Below are positions 63,321-64,000 of a stretch of DNA of 64,000 nt, in pieces. Source of the DNA: Flammeovirga sp. OC4 (GTDB lineage: Bacteria; Bacteroidota; Bacteroidia; Cytophagales; Flammeovirgaceae); assembly GCF_000812565.1 (NCBI RefSeq), contig NZ_JTAM01000005.1, positions 62,001-126,000 on the forward strand, in the 5' to 3' direction. How positions within the stretch are numbered: the stretch's first letter is position 1; every line of letters starts with the position of its first letter. Made by a program: the position numbers and the translations under genes. The notes beneath the pieces are model-generated. The model was not told where the DNA came from and did no database searches. It saw nothing but the letters and a program-made list of their open reading frames with translations.

Positions 63321-64000
63321 ATGAAATATACTGTAGTTGCAGGAGATACTTTATATGGTATTTCAAGAAAGAATAATATATCAACCCAAGAAATATTAGC
63401 TTTAAATGGATGGTCAAGTGCACCTCCTTTACAAATTGGTCAAGAAATTATTGTAGCCAAAACGAGTAGTAATACACCTCCTTCTACAAATTCAAGTACA
63501 ACAAATACAAGTACCTACACTGTAGTAAAAGGAGATTCATTGTATGCTATTGGAAGAAAAAATGGCGTAACTCCTTCTGAAATTTTGGCTCTTAATGGAT
63601 TGAGCCCTTCAGACGGTCTATATATTGGACAAGTATTGAAGATCCCATCAAAAGATAGTTCTAATACAAGTAGTAGTACTATTACTCCTACCCCAACGAC
63701 ATCTACTACAGGTAGTCAATCTAATCAAAAAACGCATACGGTTTCAGCAGGGGAATCACTGTACGCTATTTCAAGAAAATATAGTACAACACCTCAAGCT
63801 ATTTTAGAGGAAAACGGATTAGGTAATAATGCTCCTATTTATATTGGGCAAACACTAAAAATACCTAGTGCTACCCCAAAGCCTGCACCTGCTACATCTA
63901 CCACCACTGTAAAAAGTACTTCAACTCCGCAAGATAAAATTGTATACACTGTACAACAAGGTGATACATTATATCAGATTTCTAGAAAAGTAGGACTAAG
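63321..64000 (+). CDS. multi-LysM protein without signal peptide (C-terminus beyond window)
   Basis: The frame from ATG 63321 is open to the right edge (226 codons). It begins directly with a LysM repeat, MKYTVVAGDTLYGISRK, with no signal peptide. Three full LysM units (each YTV-x-GDTLY-IS, ending in a IGQ-LKIP strand) are separated by Ser/Thr/Pro-rich linkers, and a fourth begins before the edge (YTVQQGDTLYQISRK). LysM binds N-acetylglucosamine in peptidoglycan or chitin. An upstream in-frame ATG at 63270 would add 17 residues but no signal. What lies after the repeats (often a hydrolase) is outside the window. Confidence 0.85.
   Translation, partial: MKYTVVAGDTLYGISRKNNISTQEILALNGWSSAPPLQIGQEIIVAKTSSNTPPSTNSSTTNTSTYTVVKGDSLYAIGRKNGVTPSEILALNGLSPSDGLYIGQVLKIPSKDSSNTSSSTITPTPTTSTTGSQSNQKTHTVSAGESLYAISRKYSTTPQAILEENGLGNNAPIYIGQTLKIPSATPKPAPATSTTTVKSTSTPQDKIVYTVQQGDTLYQISRKVGL

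Noticed and set aside
1-64000. tRNA, rRNA, tmRNA, RNase P or SRP RNA genes
   Set aside because: No region shows the conserved cores (for example the T-loop GGTTCGAATCC or the SRP GGAAGCAG motif) when read by eye on both strands.

Overview
The window looks like a chromosomal segment of a marine Bacteroidota, most likely a Cytophagales member of the Flammeovirga kind (inference). It is AT-rich, and several upstream regions carry the Bacteroidota promoter pattern TTG-N17-23-TAnnTTTG. It encodes family-typical proteins (a DUF7009-like protein in a molybdopterin cluster, a LytTR regulator, an AddA-like UvrD helicase, fasciclin lipoproteins, STE24-type M48 peptidase, a meso-DAP MurE). I see no tRNA or rRNA gene, CRISPR array, insertion sequence with a transposase, or prophage. 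Most of it is core housekeeping DNA with small accessory islands.

Layout. 1-5000: a DUF1573 protein (cut by the left edge), an exonuclease/GIY-YIG fusion, an EEP-family phosphohydrolase, then a tyrosine phosphatase with a SPOR-tailed amidase. 5000-7800: a hairpin-rich leader, arginase, and a two-gene operon pairing a FeeM-like N-acyl amino acid synthase with a heme-oxygenase-like diiron protein. 7800-16800 (mostly minus): a lipoprotein, a THUMP RNA methyltransferase, cmk, an LptF/LptG permease, an ATP10-like protein, an AddA-like helicase-nuclease and a LytTR regulator. 16900-25200: M48 peptidase, Rrf2 regulator, a small membrane protein, yjjX, recN, purC, a STAS protein, RNase Z. 25200-28400: a DUF4178 / serine-rich lipoprotein / membrane aminopropyltransferase cassette. 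28400-31700: mobA-moaC facing moeA-DUF7009. 31700-37300 (minus): a seven-blade repeat propeller, a triple fasciclin lipoprotein, nadB, nadA and a previously unlisted 55-residue Cys/Lys-rich protein. 37600-43200: parC, rmuC, a DUF481 porin-like protein. 43200-52160: a coiled-coil protein, then ftsL-ftsI-murE-mraY-murD-ftsW, closed by a terminator. 52400-64000: a GAF histidine kinase, a diheme peroxidase, a MATE pump, a PhnA-like protein, a sterol-desaturase-like enzyme, small secreted proteins, an NlpC/P60 hydrolase and the start of a LysM protein.

How genes work together. Cell-wall genes dominate: ftsL to ftsW make and polymerise peptidoglycan precursors, while the SPOR amidase, the NlpC/P60 hydrolase and the LysM protein would cut or bind the wall. 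nadA-nadB make quinolinate for NAD; mobA, moaC and moeA make molybdopterin cofactor, although moaA, moaD, moaE and moeB are not in view. recN, the AddA-like protein, rmuC and the DnaQ/GIY-YIG fusion cover DNA repair.

The most interesting parts are the FeeM-like/diiron bicistron, the DUF4178-lipoprotein-aminopropyltransferase cassette, the Cys-rich mini-protein ahead of nadA, a 276-bp fold-back element with 21-bp inverted ends near 55.7-56.0 kb, a second inverted-repeat intergenic element near 54.4 kb, and a possible structured leader RNA upstream of arginase. Functions given for these are inferences.
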